From: M50B91 sp964526665
GTDB taxonomy: Bacteria > Patescibacteriota > Gracilibacteria > UBA4473
DNA: 64,000 nucleotides
NCBI GenBank assembly: GCA_964526665.1
Contig: CAZGJL010000002.1
Coordinates: 1 to 64,000 of the forward strand
Direction of reading: 5' to 3'
The notes beneath the pieces are model-generated. The model was not told the DNA's origin. It did no database searches and saw only the letters and a list, made by a program, of their open reading frames with translations. The stretch's first letter is position 1; each line of letters begins with the position of its first letter. This document shows, piece after piece, positions 24,681 through 33,286 of the stretch. The translations under genes and the position numbers were made by a program.

Positions 24681-26888
24681 TTATTTTTTTGCAAAGGGAA
24701 AGGCTTGTGAGATTACGGTTTTCCCCCACGTACTGTTTTCCGCAGGATCAATTATGACAATGTTTTCAATGTTCGCAAATTGAGAAACCGAACGAGAAAG
24801 TCTCGCAGCTATTGTTGGCACAACCCAAACATCCCAAAAGGTTTCTCCAATACCATCTCGTTTCCATTGAGCTTTCAGGAAATTGAGAAGCGGCTGAGGA
24901 GGAGCAAAAGGAAATTTTTGCACTACAAATGTTTTGAAAGGGAAATCCTCAACGGCAGGGGTTTGCAGTTTCTGTAAGAGGAGAACGAGTTGCTCTTGTT
25001 TCCCAATATTTCCTACAAGTTTTCCGTCTCCTCCAGCAAGTTTTTCACCGAGAACAGAACAGTTCTGTGGCGGAGATTCTTGGAGACTTGCTCCAACATG
25101 TTTTAACGAAGCAAGAGAAGAGAATGAAGTGGCTAACCAGTGGTCTTTATTACATTTTTCTTCTGCAAGTTCGGTTATTTTAGAAGAGCAAAAGGTATTA
25201 AAATCAGGAGATTTGCTGCTTACTAGATTTTTTGGAATAACAAGAGAAGCTTGTTTTTCTAGTTCAGGAATTTGCGCAAAATATCCATCTTGTCGTCCGA
25301 GGAAAACGCGGCAAAAAGCATTTGATTCTCCTCCATTATGACGCAGGAAAACAACAGCATCCTGTTTATTGAATTTTGCTTGAATTTCTCGCCAATCGGC
25401 AGGTTTCCATGTTCCAAAGACAAGATTTCCATTACTCGGAAAATAATTTACCCACCGCACAACCCCTTCTTCAGGAGATTCTAGCCATTGAGCCAGTTCT
25501 TCTAATTCTGGAGAAATTTCACGTGCGGCAGAAGCAAAGTCAACATAACGATTCCCAGCAGGAAGAAGTTCTCGTTCAGGAAAGGTAGAAATTTGACGAC
25601 TGAGAAGCGTTTCTAGTTCATCACGAACAAAGCGGGTAACAAAGAAATGTGCAGCACTACTCGTTTCTTCCTTGTCGAGCCACTTCATAAGGGAAAGAGA
25701 CTTGCTCGGTGCAAACAATAGTTTTTCAGCAAATATTTCTGATTCAAAAACAAAGAGCTTCCTTGTTTTAACCACATCTAAATCACAGAGTTCTGTCCAC
25801 GCGAGAGGAGTACAGGATAATATTTTTTCATCACGCCTTTCTTTAAGAATTTCTTGAAACTCAGGAGTATCGACTGATGTAAGACTTACCTCATTCCACC
25901 ATTCTCGTTGGTGAAGGTAGAGATCGAAAAATGTTACACCACGATGCCCAATCCAGTTTCGAACAGCACATTGGAGCCAAAAAGTAGTTTCAATATCCGA
26001 TAAATTTTTTCGTGATTTTTCAAATTCAAGATGCCGCTTGGCATCAAAAATAACACTCGGAGTGGGAAGTTGTTTGATATCAGGAAAAAAGCTTAATTCT
26101 GGCGCAACAATAAGTATTTTTTCATCAGAATTTTGTCCGAGTTTTGTAATCCATCGAGCCGTTTCCCCCGTATTTCCTGACTGAATAAAAGTAGTATGTT
26201 CGCCTTTAATTTTTTCAGAAATTTCAGGGTCAATTTCAGGAAGAGGTTTACGGGAAGAAGAATTTTCTAGGTTTTCATAAAACGTATCAGCATCAGAGGA
26301 TCCACATAATTCCTGGAATAGTTCTCCCGCAGCCCACTGACTCTTGGCAAAAAATTCTTCAAAGTTAGGAATGGTTTCACGTGGAAGGGATTTTATTTTC
26401 TCCAACAAAATTGGCCACAGCTGAATACATGCTTCCACATCTGACATAGCACGGTGAGCATTTTCATGAGAAAGATTATATTTGTACGTAATAGCTTCAA
26501 GAGAAAAGCTTTCCTCCCCCGGCAATAAAATGCGAGCGAGCTCATGAGTATCAATACGTTTATTATTCTCAAGAGATACTCCATTTGACCTCAAGAAATT
26601 GATATCAAAATCAATATTGTGTCCAATAATTGTTGCATCTCCGATCTTATCAGCTACTTCCGTGAGTACGTCTTCTAGATTTTTTCCATTGTCTTGCACT
26701 TCTTTTTCGGTGATCCCTGTGAGCTGTGTAACAAAGGGAATGAGAGGTGTTTTAATCGGAATAATTACTTCATCAAAACGATGGAGTTCCTTGAGATTTT
26801 CATCAGTAGTAATAAAAGAAATTTCTAAAATAGAATCTTTATCATGTTCAAGTCCGGTAGTTTCGAGATCAAGGAAGCAGTAATTCAT
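24681..26888 (-). CDS. DEDDh exonuclease fused to a degenerate DinG-like helicase
   Basis: 735 aa. Residues 1-165 form a proofreading-type 3'-5' exonuclease with all catalytic motifs: FLDLETTG (ExoI), GHNIDFDINFL (ExoII) and HRAMSDVEA (HxAxxD, ExoIII). The remaining 570 residues follow the plan of the DinG/XPD-like helicase found in exonuclease-DinG fusions and end with a DinG-like IIDPAENSTWGKTVISQAFP. However, the expected Walker A is QSGNTGETARW, without the GKT, and no DEAH box is visible. The helicase half is probably inactive. ATG at 26888 is chosen by the family start and the promoter 7 nt upstream. Confidence 0.8.
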   Translation of the reverse strand: MNYCFLDLETTGLEHDKDSILEISFITTDENLKELHRFDEVIIPIKTPLIPFVTQLTGITEKEVQDNGKNLEDVLTEVADKIGDATIIGHNIDFDINFLRSNGVSLENNKRIDTHELARILLPGEESFSLEAITYKYNLSHENAHRAMSDVEACIQLWPILLEKIKSLPRETIPNFEEFFAKSQWAAGELFQELCGSSDADTFYENLENSSSRKPLPEIDPEISEKIKGEHTTFIQSGNTGETARWITKLGQNSDEKILIVAPELSFFPDIKQLPTPSVIFDAKRHLEFEKSRKNLSDIETTFWLQCAVRNWIGHRGVTFFDLYLHQREWWNEVSLTSVDTPEFQEILKERRDEKILSCTPLAWTELCDLDVVKTRKLFVFESEIFAEKLLFAPSKSLSLMKWLDKEETSSAAHFFVTRFVRDELETLLSRQISTFPERELLPAGNRYVDFASAAREISPELEELAQWLESPEEGVVRWVNYFPSNGNLVFGTWKPADWREIQAKFNKQDAVVFLRHNGGESNAFCRVFLGRQDGYFAQIPELEKQASLVIPKNLVSSKSPDFNTFCSSKITELAEEKCNKDHWLATSFSSLASLKHVGASLQESPPQNCSVLGEKLAGGDGKLVGNIGKQEQLVLLLQKLQTPAVEDFPFKTFVVQKFPFAPPQPLLNFLKAQWKRDGIGETFWDVWVVPTIAARLSRSVSQFANIENIVIIDPAENSTWGKTVISQAFPFAKK

Positions 26889-26895
26889 CGTGAGG

Positions 26896-26924
26896 AGTTT
26901 AATTGAGGGGAGGCAAATCTTCAA
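26896..26924 (-). promoter_or_regulatory. leaderless-type promoter of the DinG-like gene
   Basis: Reverse strand: TTGAAG (26924-26919), 17 nt, TAAACT (26901-26896), 7 nt, ATG at 26888. Confidence 0.7.
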
Positions 26925-26974
26925 ACCGGAAAAAGACAATGTTTTGAGGCCTCTTTTTATGATAAAAAGGAAAG

Positions 26975-27003
26975 TTGCTTTTATTCCTTCTTTTTGGCAC
27001 AGT
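26975..27003 (+). promoter_or_regulatory. leaderless-type promoter of rbfA
   Basis: TTGCTT (26975-26980), 17 nt, CACAGT (26998-27003), 7 nt, ATG at 27011. The -35 TTG is in frame with rbfA and is a false start. Confidence 0.55.
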
Positions 27004-27010
27004 GCGACCG

Positions 27011-27331
27011 ATGAAAACATCAGAGAGAAGCCGTCGATTGGCAGGAGTTATGGCACAGGAACTCCCTCCTTTGCTACAGAAATTTCTTACGCCCAATCAG
27101 GTAGGATTTCTTACCGTGACAGATGTAGAAGTTTCAGGTGATTGTGGAGTGGCCGAAGTTTGGCTTGATGCGCTTTCAGCACCAGCTGGCTGGATCGATG
27201 CCGTGAACAAAGTAAAACCAAAAATAACACATGAGCTTTTGACCCGTGTGAAATTACGTCGTCCTATTATATTACGATTTCGTCACGACAAGGGGAGCGA
27301 GCACGCAAAAAGTTTACAAGGAAAATTATGA
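27011..27331 (+). CDS. rbfA: 30S ribosome-binding factor A
   Basis: 106 aa, normal length. RbfA assists 16S 5' end maturation and late 30S assembly. The N-terminal RSRRLAGVMAQELPPLL, the KH-like middle (FLTVTDVEVSGDCGVAEVWLDAL) and KLRRPIILRFRHDKGSEHA match the family. ATG 27011 is preferred over the in-frame TTG at 26975, which is part of the -35 box. The TGA stop overlaps the rdgB start. Confidence 0.88.
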   Translation: MKTSERSRRLAGVMAQELPPLLQKFLTPNQVGFLTVTDVEVSGDCGVAEVWLDALSAPAGWIDAVNKVKPKITHELLTRVKLRRPIILRFRHDKGSEHAKSLQGKL

Positions 27332-27939
27332 TGAAGCTTTTAATTGCTACGACAAACGAGGGAAAGAAGAGGGAGTTGCTTGAGGCGCTCGAGGAACATG
27401 AACTGTCTGAAACAGAGTTTTTGTCTTTGCGTGACATTGAGGTGACGGGAGAACCCGAAGAAAATGCGGAAACGTTTGAAGAAAATGCCTTGATTAAGGC
27501 GCAGTTTTTTGCAGAACAAACGGGGATTCCGACACTAGGAGAAGATTCGGGGTTAATTTTATCGGCTTTCCCTGAGAAATTTGGAGTTCGAACTCGTCGA
27601 GAGATTGATGCCGGAACAGACGAAGAGTGGTTGGAGAAGTTTCTTGAAATGTTAAGACCGGTTTCAGACCGCCGTGCAACATTTTATTCAGCAACAGCCT
27701 TTTTTGATCCTACGACAAAAGAATCAGTAACATTCCTAGGAAGTACTACTGGAGAGATTTTGACCGAGCCTCAGGCGGAATTAGAACCAGGGATTCCCGT
27801 TTCGGCAATATTCCTTGCTGACGGAGAAACAAAACTCGTTTATTCCGCTCTATCACGAGAAGAAAAAAATAAAATTTCACATCGAGGGAAATCTGTGAAA
27901 CAATTGGGAGCGTTTTTACTTACAAAACAAGAACAGTAA
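27328..27939 (+). CDS. rdgB: XTP/dITP pyrophosphatase (HAM1 family)
   Basis: 203 aa. It hydrolyses non-canonical purine triphosphates (dITP, XTP) to monophosphates, cleaning the nucleotide pool. The N-terminal LLIATTNEGKKRELLEAL, TFEENALIKAQ, GEDSGLIL and C-terminal KISHRGKSVKQLGAFL (usual SHR motif) are diagnostic. Tandem ATG codons overlap the rbfA stop (TTATGATG). One of the few starts with a purine-rich AGGA 6 nt upstream, though coupling to rbfA explains its translation as well. Confidence 0.94.
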   Translation: MMKLLIATTNEGKKRELLEALEEHELSETEFLSLRDIEVTGEPEENAETFEENALIKAQFFAEQTGIPTLGEDSGLILSAFPEKFGVRTRREIDAGTDEEWLEKFLEMLRPVSDRRATFYSATAFFDPTTKESVTFLGSTTGEILTEPQAELEPGIPVSAIFLADGETKLVYSALSREEKNKISHRGKSVKQLGAFLLTKQEQ

Positions 27940-27940
27940 G

Positions 27941-28636
27941 ATGTTGAAATTTCATTTAGTCAAAAATTTCAGAAAAAGCGCCAGCTGGCGTGAAAAACTA
28001 TTTGGACATTTTTTGCTGATTGCAGGAGATATACGAATCATTCCACGAAAAAACTTACTAGCAAGACGCGAATATTCTGCGATTGCAGGGAAACTTCAGT
28101 CAGGAGACCTTGTTTTTGCGGGCTCGAAGAGAGAAATTTCTCGTTTTTTCTTGCGAGGAGATCTTTCTCACGCATTAATTTATTTAGGAAAAAAGAAATT
28201 TATTCATGCTGCTGCAAAACATGGAGTCGCAGAAATTTCATTAAAAGAACTATTTGGGAAATATGATTTTTTAGCAGCATATAGACATTCCCGACTTACT
28301 ACAGAAAAAAAACAACTCTTAATAGAGTTTTTACGGAAATCACAAGGGAAGGCTTACGATTTTCGATTTTTAGAAGCAAATGAACAGGAGTTTTATTGTA
28401 CAAAATTAGCAGAATTGGCCTATCGCGCAGCAGGAATTGATATTAGACATAAAGTAGAAGAGTGCATTCTGCCATACGTTTCTACGCCACATCCTGAAGA
28501 TTTGTTACTTCATGAGTTTGACGAAGTATTTATTTCACAGAGTTTGCGCAAATTGCGAACAACAAGGGCAAAAGGATGGCCAATGCGAATTGCCGCAGCC
28601 GTGGCACAGTTTTTTGTAGCGTGGAGCAATATTTAG
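27941..28636 (+). CDS. permuted papain-like (YiiX/NlpC-P60-type) hydrolase
   Basis: 231 aa. The segment GDLVFAGSKREISRFF, then LSHALIYLG (catalytic His) and EFYCTKLAELAY (catalytic Cys, after the His) fits the circularly permuted YiiX/C92 papain-like fold, whose members are amidases or lipid hydrolases. No signal peptide; the C-terminus is hydrophobic and basic (AAAVAQFFVAWSNI). It is 1 nt after the rdgB stop, in one operon. The substrate is unknown. Confidence 0.75.
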   Translation: MLKFHLVKNFRKSASWREKLFGHFLLIAGDIRIIPRKNLLARREYSAIAGKLQSGDLVFAGSKREISRFFLRGDLSHALIYLGKKKFIHAAAKHGVAEISLKELFGKYDFLAAYRHSRLTTEKKQLLIEFLRKSQGKAYDFRFLEANEQEFYCTKLAELAYRAAGIDIRHKVEECILPYVSTPHPEDLLLHEFDEVFISQSLRKLRTTRAKGWPMRIAAAVAQFFVAWSNI

Positions 28637-28686
28637 CTGCAGAAAGGAAACCAATTGACATCAAGGAAAGAAACAAGTGTTTTTAG

Positions 28687-28715
28687 TTTTCAAAAATACT
28701 CTTGCCGAGTACACT
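28687..28715 (+). promoter_or_regulatory. leaderless-type promoter of pyrH
   Basis: TTTTCA (28687-28692), 17 nt, TACACT (28710-28715), 7 nt, ATG at 28723. The -35 box is weak (4 of 6). Confidence 0.5.
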
Positions 28716-28722
28716 AAGAAAG

Positions 28723-29436
28723 ATGAAAAAATATAAACGAATTCTGTTGAAACTTTCTGGAGAAGCACTGCTCGGGAAAAAAAGTTTTGGTATTGATTAT
28801 TCAGTGCTGGACGAAATTTGTGATTCCATAGCGGGGGTTCATGAATTAGGAGTAGAGATTGTTATCGTTATTGGAGCAGGAAATATCTGGAGAGGAGCCT
28901 CTAGTGAAGCTTCAGGAATTGATAGAGTTCCCTCAGATTACATTGGTATGCTCGGGACAGTTATGAATTCGCTTGCATTACAGGCAAATTTAGAAAAAAA
29001 ACACGGGATTGTGACGCGCGTTTGTTCAGCGATTGATATTCCATCAGTAGCAGAGCCATATGTTTCTCGTCGCGCGATTCGTCATCTTGAAAAAAATCGT
29101 ATTGTTATCTGTGCAGCAGGAACGGGAAATCCTTATTTTACTACAGACTCAGCAGCAGCATTACGTTCATTGGAGCTAAATTGTGATGTACTCATGAAGG
29201 CAACGAACGTAGATGGAGTGTATTCAGCAGATCCACAAAAAGACCCCAAGGCAAAAAGATATGATGAAGTAACATATACGCAAGTTTTGGAACAAGACTT
29301 AAAAGTAATGGATGCAACGGCAATTGCTCAATGTCGGGACAACAATATGCCACTTATTATTTTTGAGCTTCTCACAAAAGGAGCCATGAGAAAAGCAGTA
29401 CTCGGAGAGAAGGTGGGAACAACGGTACGGAAATAA
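28723..29436 (+). CDS. pyrH: uridylate kinase
   Basis: 237 aa, normal length. It phosphorylates UMP to UDP with ATP. MKKYKRILLKLSGEALLG at the start, VIGAGNIWRGA, AAGTGNPYFTTDSAAALR, and KATNVDGVYSADP are family hallmarks of the amino-acid-kinase fold. ATG 28723 is chosen by homology and by the -10 box 7 nt upstream. Monocistronic. Confidence 0.96.
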   Translation: MKKYKRILLKLSGEALLGKKSFGIDYSVLDEICDSIAGVHELGVEIVIVIGAGNIWRGASSEASGIDRVPSDYIGMLGTVMNSLALQANLEKKHGIVTRVCSAIDIPSVAEPYVSRRAIRHLEKNRIVICAAGTGNPYFTTDSAAALRSLELNCDVLMKATNVDGVYSADPQKDPKAKRYDEVTYTQVLEQDLKVMDATAIAQCRDNNMPLIIFELLTKGAMRKAVLGEKVGTTVRK

Positions 29437-29447
29437 GGTTCGTTCCT

Positions 29448-30410
29448 CTAATCAAAAATCACATAATTAAATGCCTGAAGAATCGTTTGTTCAGGGATAT
29501 TTGATACAACTAAGTCTTTCGTAAAGTCTCCCGCAGTAACTGATGTAGACACAGAATAATAAGGAAGGGGGAGTGCTTGAGTCCCAGTAAGTTTAAAAGG
29601 GATTCCTTCCTTCTCAAATTTAAGGGTCGGCGAAAGTACAAGTTGAAAATTAGTTGGAGCTGGATCTCCATTAGAAATAAAAGAATTTACACTTTCGGTT
29701 GTATTGGAATCAGTACGAGGAATGAGTCTCCCAATAAAGCCAGAGGAAGAAGAAAAGTCTCTAGAAAAGTCATCATCACAAAAGAACGAAGATTCAGTAG
29801 TGACACAACTGTTCACAGAGTCAGCAACAAAAGGAGTAAGCGATTGGATTGCACCATCTGCTCTTTTTGTAAGGAGCCAACTCAGTAAAACCTCAGTATC
29901 AAGTGAACCGAAATCAGATGCATCCAAGCTCGGGTTGGTGGGATCAAAGTAAAGAGTAAAATCAGGAGTAAGGTTGGTTTCATGAGTAGAAGGCCTATCG
30001 GTTACTACGGTAGAACTATCCCAGAACCATCGTAGCTGGAGTGGAGTATTCTCATATATCATTCCATAGTAATTATTAACATCAGCACGGCCCTTGATTG
30101 TCCAGCCAGAATCAAGTGTTGTGTAAGAATGGGTAATAATTTGTGCGGTAGGGAATCCTGTTTCCCCAATATCAAGGAAATCAACCCCTTGACCCCGCGC
30201 ATTATGATGGAAAAATCCAGCCTCGAGTCCGGACTCAATAGCAAAAAATACTTGAGTAGAGCGTTCAAGATCTTGAGATTGTTCTACAGAACGAGTAATA
30301 AGAACTACCATTGAAACGACGATGCCGAGTGCAAGAGTAGAGCCGATCATCGCCAAAAGAAGCGACAATCCTGCTTTTTTATTTTTATGTGAGGCAGTGA
30401 AAAATTTCAT
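29448..30410 (-). CDS. PilX-like minor pilin / pilus assembly protein
   Basis: 320 aa. Residues 12-60 (KAGLSLLLAMIGSTLALGIVVSMVVLITRSVEQSQD, then FFAIESGLEAGFFH) match the N-terminus of PilX-type minor pilins: a short basic leader, a membrane helix, and an AESG/AIESGLE segment. The remaining 260 residues are a Ser/Thr/Asp-rich extracellular beta domain. A role in a type IV pilus is inferred; no other pilus assembly gene is adjacent. The promoter overlaps that of divergent gpmI. Confidence 0.65.
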   Translation of the reverse strand: MKFFTASHKNKKAGLSLLLAMIGSTLALGIVVSMVVLITRSVEQSQDLERSTQVFFAIESGLEAGFFHHNARGQGVDFLDIGETGFPTAQIITHSYTTLDSGWTIKGRADVNNYYGMIYENTPLQLRWFWDSSTVVTDRPSTHETNLTPDFTLYFDPTNPSLDASDFGSLDTEVLLSWLLTKRADGAIQSLTPFVADSVNSCVTTESSFFCDDDFSRDFSSSSGFIGRLIPRTDSNTTESVNSFISNGDPAPTNFQLVLSPTLKFEKEGIPFKLTGTQALPLPYYSVSTSVTAGDFTKDLVVSNIPEQTILQAFNYVIFD

Positions 30411-30419
30411 TCCTCTGCA

Positions 30420-30434
30420 ATTGTATCCTACAAT
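30420..30434. promoter_or_regulatory. shared divergent promoter dyad
   Basis: ATTGTA-TCC-TACAAT. TACAAT on the forward strand (30429-30434) is 7 nt from the gpmI ATG (30442). The same hexamer on the reverse strand (30425-30420) is 9 nt from the pilin ATG (30410). The -35 regions are weak on both sides. Confidence 0.6.
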
Positions 30435-30441
30435 TCAAACA

Positions 30442-31974
30442 ATGAAAAAAGTTTGTTTAATTATTCTCGATGGGTTTGGAGAAGGAAAGCCAGAGCCAAC
30501 CAATGCTATCTTTGCTGCAAAAACGCTTTTTATTGACTCATTGAGGCGAGATAACCCATGGGGTTTATTAGAGCCAGGTGGAGCATCTGTTGGGGTATTG
30601 CCCGGGCAAACAGGGGGAAGCGACGTGGGACACAACACAATGGGAACAGGACAAGTGGTGCGTCAGCCAATAAAAATTATTCATGATGCAATTGAAGACA
30701 AAAGTTTTTTCCAAAACAAAACCTTAAAAGCTGCGATAGATCACGCGCAGAAAAATAATTCAAATGTGCATCTTTTTGGAATCGGATCAGATTCATTTGT
30801 GCACGCGTATACGCCATTTTTGTATGCTATTTTGGATGTTTGTCGGCAAGAAAACTTTCCAGGGGATCGCGTATTTTTACATCTTGGAACAGACGGTCGA
30901 GACAATCCGCAAGATTCTGCTCCAAAATGGATTTCTAAAATAGAAAAAGCATGTGAAGAACGAAAGGTGGGAAGAATTGCTTCGCTTTTCGGAAGGATTC
31001 TTTTTGATCGAGGAAAAAACTGGAAGCTTACAGAAAAACTATATGACCTTTTTACTGTCCCAACACAGTCATATATTCAGGATTGGCGGAAATATTTAGA
31101 AGAAAATTACAAAAAAGACATCTATGATCAGCTTCATCCTCCGGTAGCACTGGGGAATGAATCGGGAATGTTTCCGAGAATTTCAGATGGAGATAGCGTG
31201 ATTAATTTTAATTTTCGATCTGATAGAGAACGCCAAATTACGGCGGCATTTGCTTCTGATTTTTCAGAATTTAATAGAAAAACAGTTCTTTCTGACATAT
31301 TTTATGCCGGAATGATTCCATATTCTGCAGAACTTCCAGAAGCACATGCTTTATTTGAAGAAGAACAAAATAATATATGCCTTGCCGAGGTTCTGGAAAA
31401 AAAAGGTCTTCGTCAATTACATATTTCAGGAAGTGAAAAGTTTATCTTTGTAACGTACAACTTTGATCGTTGTAAAGAATTGGAGCTTGCACATGAAGCG
31501 GAGCAAGAAGTGCCACAGACGAGAGAAGTGGATACTTTTGATAAAAACCCGGAAATGTCTGCACCGAATCTAACAAAAATTCTTTTAGAAAAGCTGGAAG
31601 AAGCAAAAACGGACGTATATATCATTAATTATGAAAACTGTGATCAGGTGGGGCATACGGGGAATCTTGAGGCAGCCATTCAGGCGGTGGAGACAGTTGA
31701 CCAGGCGTTATCACAAGTAATTCCAAAAATGTTAGAAAAAGGATTTGAGGTAATCGTGACAGCAGATCACGGGAATGCAGACATTATGGTTGACGAAAAA
31801 GGAGGACCTCATACGGCACATACGCATAACAAAGTTCCATTTATTTTTATTTCTAGTAAAAAAGAGGTGCAGGTGAAACCCGAGGGGACACTTGTGGATA
31901 TTGCTCCTACCATACTTGACTTGCTTGAAATAGAAAAACCAGTAGAAATGATAGGAGAGAGTCTCATCGTATAA
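30442..31974 (+). CDS. gpmI: 2,3-bisphosphoglycerate-independent phosphoglycerate mutase
   Basis: 510 aa. It interconverts 3- and 2-phosphoglycerate in lower glycolysis with two Mn ions. The metal-binding ILDGFGEG start, the nucleophile Ser60 in GGSDVGHNTMG, HLGTDGRDNP, NFRSDRERQIT, NYENCDQVGHTG and TADHGNAD are present. ATG at 30442 starts the conserved KKVCLIILDGFG; earlier in-frame codons are ignored. Its TAA overlaps the murC ATG (TAATG). Confidence 0.96.
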   Translation: MKKVCLIILDGFGEGKPEPTNAIFAAKTLFIDSLRRDNPWGLLEPGGASVGVLPGQTGGSDVGHNTMGTGQVVRQPIKIIHDAIEDKSFFQNKTLKAAIDHAQKNNSNVHLFGIGSDSFVHAYTPFLYAILDVCRQENFPGDRVFLHLGTDGRDNPQDSAPKWISKIEKACEERKVGRIASLFGRILFDRGKNWKLTEKLYDLFTVPTQSYIQDWRKYLEENYKKDIYDQLHPPVALGNESGMFPRISDGDSVINFNFRSDRERQITAAFASDFSEFNRKTVLSDIFYAGMIPYSAELPEAHALFEEEQNNICLAEVLEKKGLRQLHISGSEKFIFVTYNFDRCKELELAHEAEQEVPQTREVDTFDKNPEMSAPNLTKILLEKLEEAKTDVYIINYENCDQVGHTGNLEAAIQAVETVDQALSQVIPKMLEKGFEVIVTADHGNADIMVDEKGGPHTAHTHNKVPFIFISSKKEVQVKPEGTLVDIAPTILDLLEIEKPVEMIGESLIV

Positions 31975-33230
31975 TGAAAATTCATTTTGTCGGGATCGGA
32001 GGAATTGGAACGTCAGCGTTGGCACAGTTGTGTCTGGCGCGAGGAGATGAAGTTTCCGGATCTGACATGTGTGAAACAGAAATTTTTCCAGCATTGCGAA
32101 AATTAAATATCAAACTTTTCACTGATCAAAAAGCAAGAAATGTGGCAGATGATATTGATATTTTAGTTTATTCAGAAGCCGTTCCTCTGGAAAATCCCGA
32201 GCGAATGCGGGCAGCAGAATTAGGGCGTCCGCAGTATTCATATTTCGCGTACTTAGGAAAAGTAGCAGAGAATTATAAAGTGATTGCCGTGGCAGGAACC
32301 CATGGGAAAACAACCACGACAGCGATGATTTCGCGCGCATTGCAAGAAGTAGAATTTGATCCCTCTGTAATTGTAGGAACGACATTGCGAGAATTTGATG
32401 GTTCAAATTTTCATCTGGGAACAGATAATTGGTTGCTCGTGGAAGCCTGTGAGTATCGTGAAAATTTTAAATTCTTGAAGCCAGAGATTGCAATTTTGAC
32501 CAGTGTGGAACACGATCATTTTGATGCATTTCCGACAGAAGAATCGTATTTTTCTGCGTTCGAGAACTTTGTGAAGAACTCAAAAATGGTGATTTATCAT
32601 CAGCACGACAGGGGAGCAGAAAAAGTTTTGGATACGTACAAAGGTGCAAAGGTGGCAGTGCCACAGCAGAGCGAGTACAGTTGGGAATACTTACTTCAGG
32701 TGAATGGACAATATAACTATGATAATGCCGCATTGGCATTAGTCTTGGCTGATCAATTAGAACTGAATACGGAAGATTTTAAACGTGGGCTTGGGAAATA
32801 CGAGGGAGCAGGACGACGACAGGAATTTCTCGGAGAAAAAAATGGAGTGAAAATTTATGATGATTATGCACATCATCCAAGTGAAATTTCAGCACTCTTG
32901 AAGGGGTTTCGTGAAAAATTTCCAAAAGCAAAGTTGGGAATAATTTTTGAGCCACATCAACATTCACGAACCGCAGCATTGTTGGGGGAATTCGTTGAAG
33001 TTTTGGAATTGGCCGATGCGGTAGGATTGTTTCCGATTTATCCTGCGCGTGATACAGAAGAAGACAAAAAAGCGATGCCAGATTCAGAATTGCGAGCAGC
33101 TGTTTCAAAGGCAGTAGCGATTGATTCACAGAAAGATGCAGAAGAATTTTTGCAGAAATTTCAAACAGGAGACATCGTTATTTTTTGTGGAGCGGGGAAC
33201 ATTTCGCAGTTTGTCAGAGAAATTCTTTAA
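31974..33230 (+). CDS. murC: UDP-N-acetylmuramate--L-alanine ligase
   Basis: 418 aa. It adds L-Ala to UDP-MurNAc, starting the peptidoglycan stem peptide. N-terminal FVGIGGIGTSALAQL (UDP binding), ATP loop AGTHGKTTTT (about 105-114), EACEYRENF, SVEHDHFDAFPT and YDDYAHHPSEI are typical of MurC. It is slightly shorter than the E. coli enzyme (about 490 aa). The start overlaps the gpmI stop by one base, so the pair is probably translationally coupled. Confidence 0.93.
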   Translation: MKIHFVGIGGIGTSALAQLCLARGDEVSGSDMCETEIFPALRKLNIKLFTDQKARNVADDIDILVYSEAVPLENPERMRAAELGRPQYSYFAYLGKVAENYKVIAVAGTHGKTTTTAMISRALQEVEFDPSVIVGTTLREFDGSNFHLGTDNWLLVEACEYRENFKFLKPEIAILTSVEHDHFDAFPTEESYFSAFENFVKNSKMVIYHQHDRGAEKVLDTYKGAKVAVPQQSEYSWEYLLQVNGQYNYDNAALALVLADQLELNTEDFKRGLGKYEGAGRRQEFLGEKNGVKIYDDYAHHPSEISALLKGFREKFPKAKLGIIFEPHQHSRTAALLGEFVEVLELADAVGLFPIYPARDTEEDKKAMPDSELRAAVSKAVAIDSQKDAEEFLQKFQTGDIVIFCGAGNISQFVREIL

Positions 33231-33231
33231 A

Positions 33232-33260
33232 TTGACTTTCTTGCCTGAAATTGCGACACT
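33232..33260 (+). promoter_or_regulatory. asnS promoter
   Basis: TTGACT (33232-33237), 17 nt, GACACT (33255-33260). The leader is about 20 nt before the ATG at 33287, with no Shine-Dalgarno motif. Confidence 0.45.
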
Positions 33261-33286
33261 ATGCGTACTTTTCAACCCATTCAAAC

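Noticed and set aside
27315..27327. Shine-Dalgarno AGGA before rdgB as evidence for SD use
   Set aside because: It is a single case in an A-rich stretch, and rdgB overlaps the rbfA stop, so coupling explains it.
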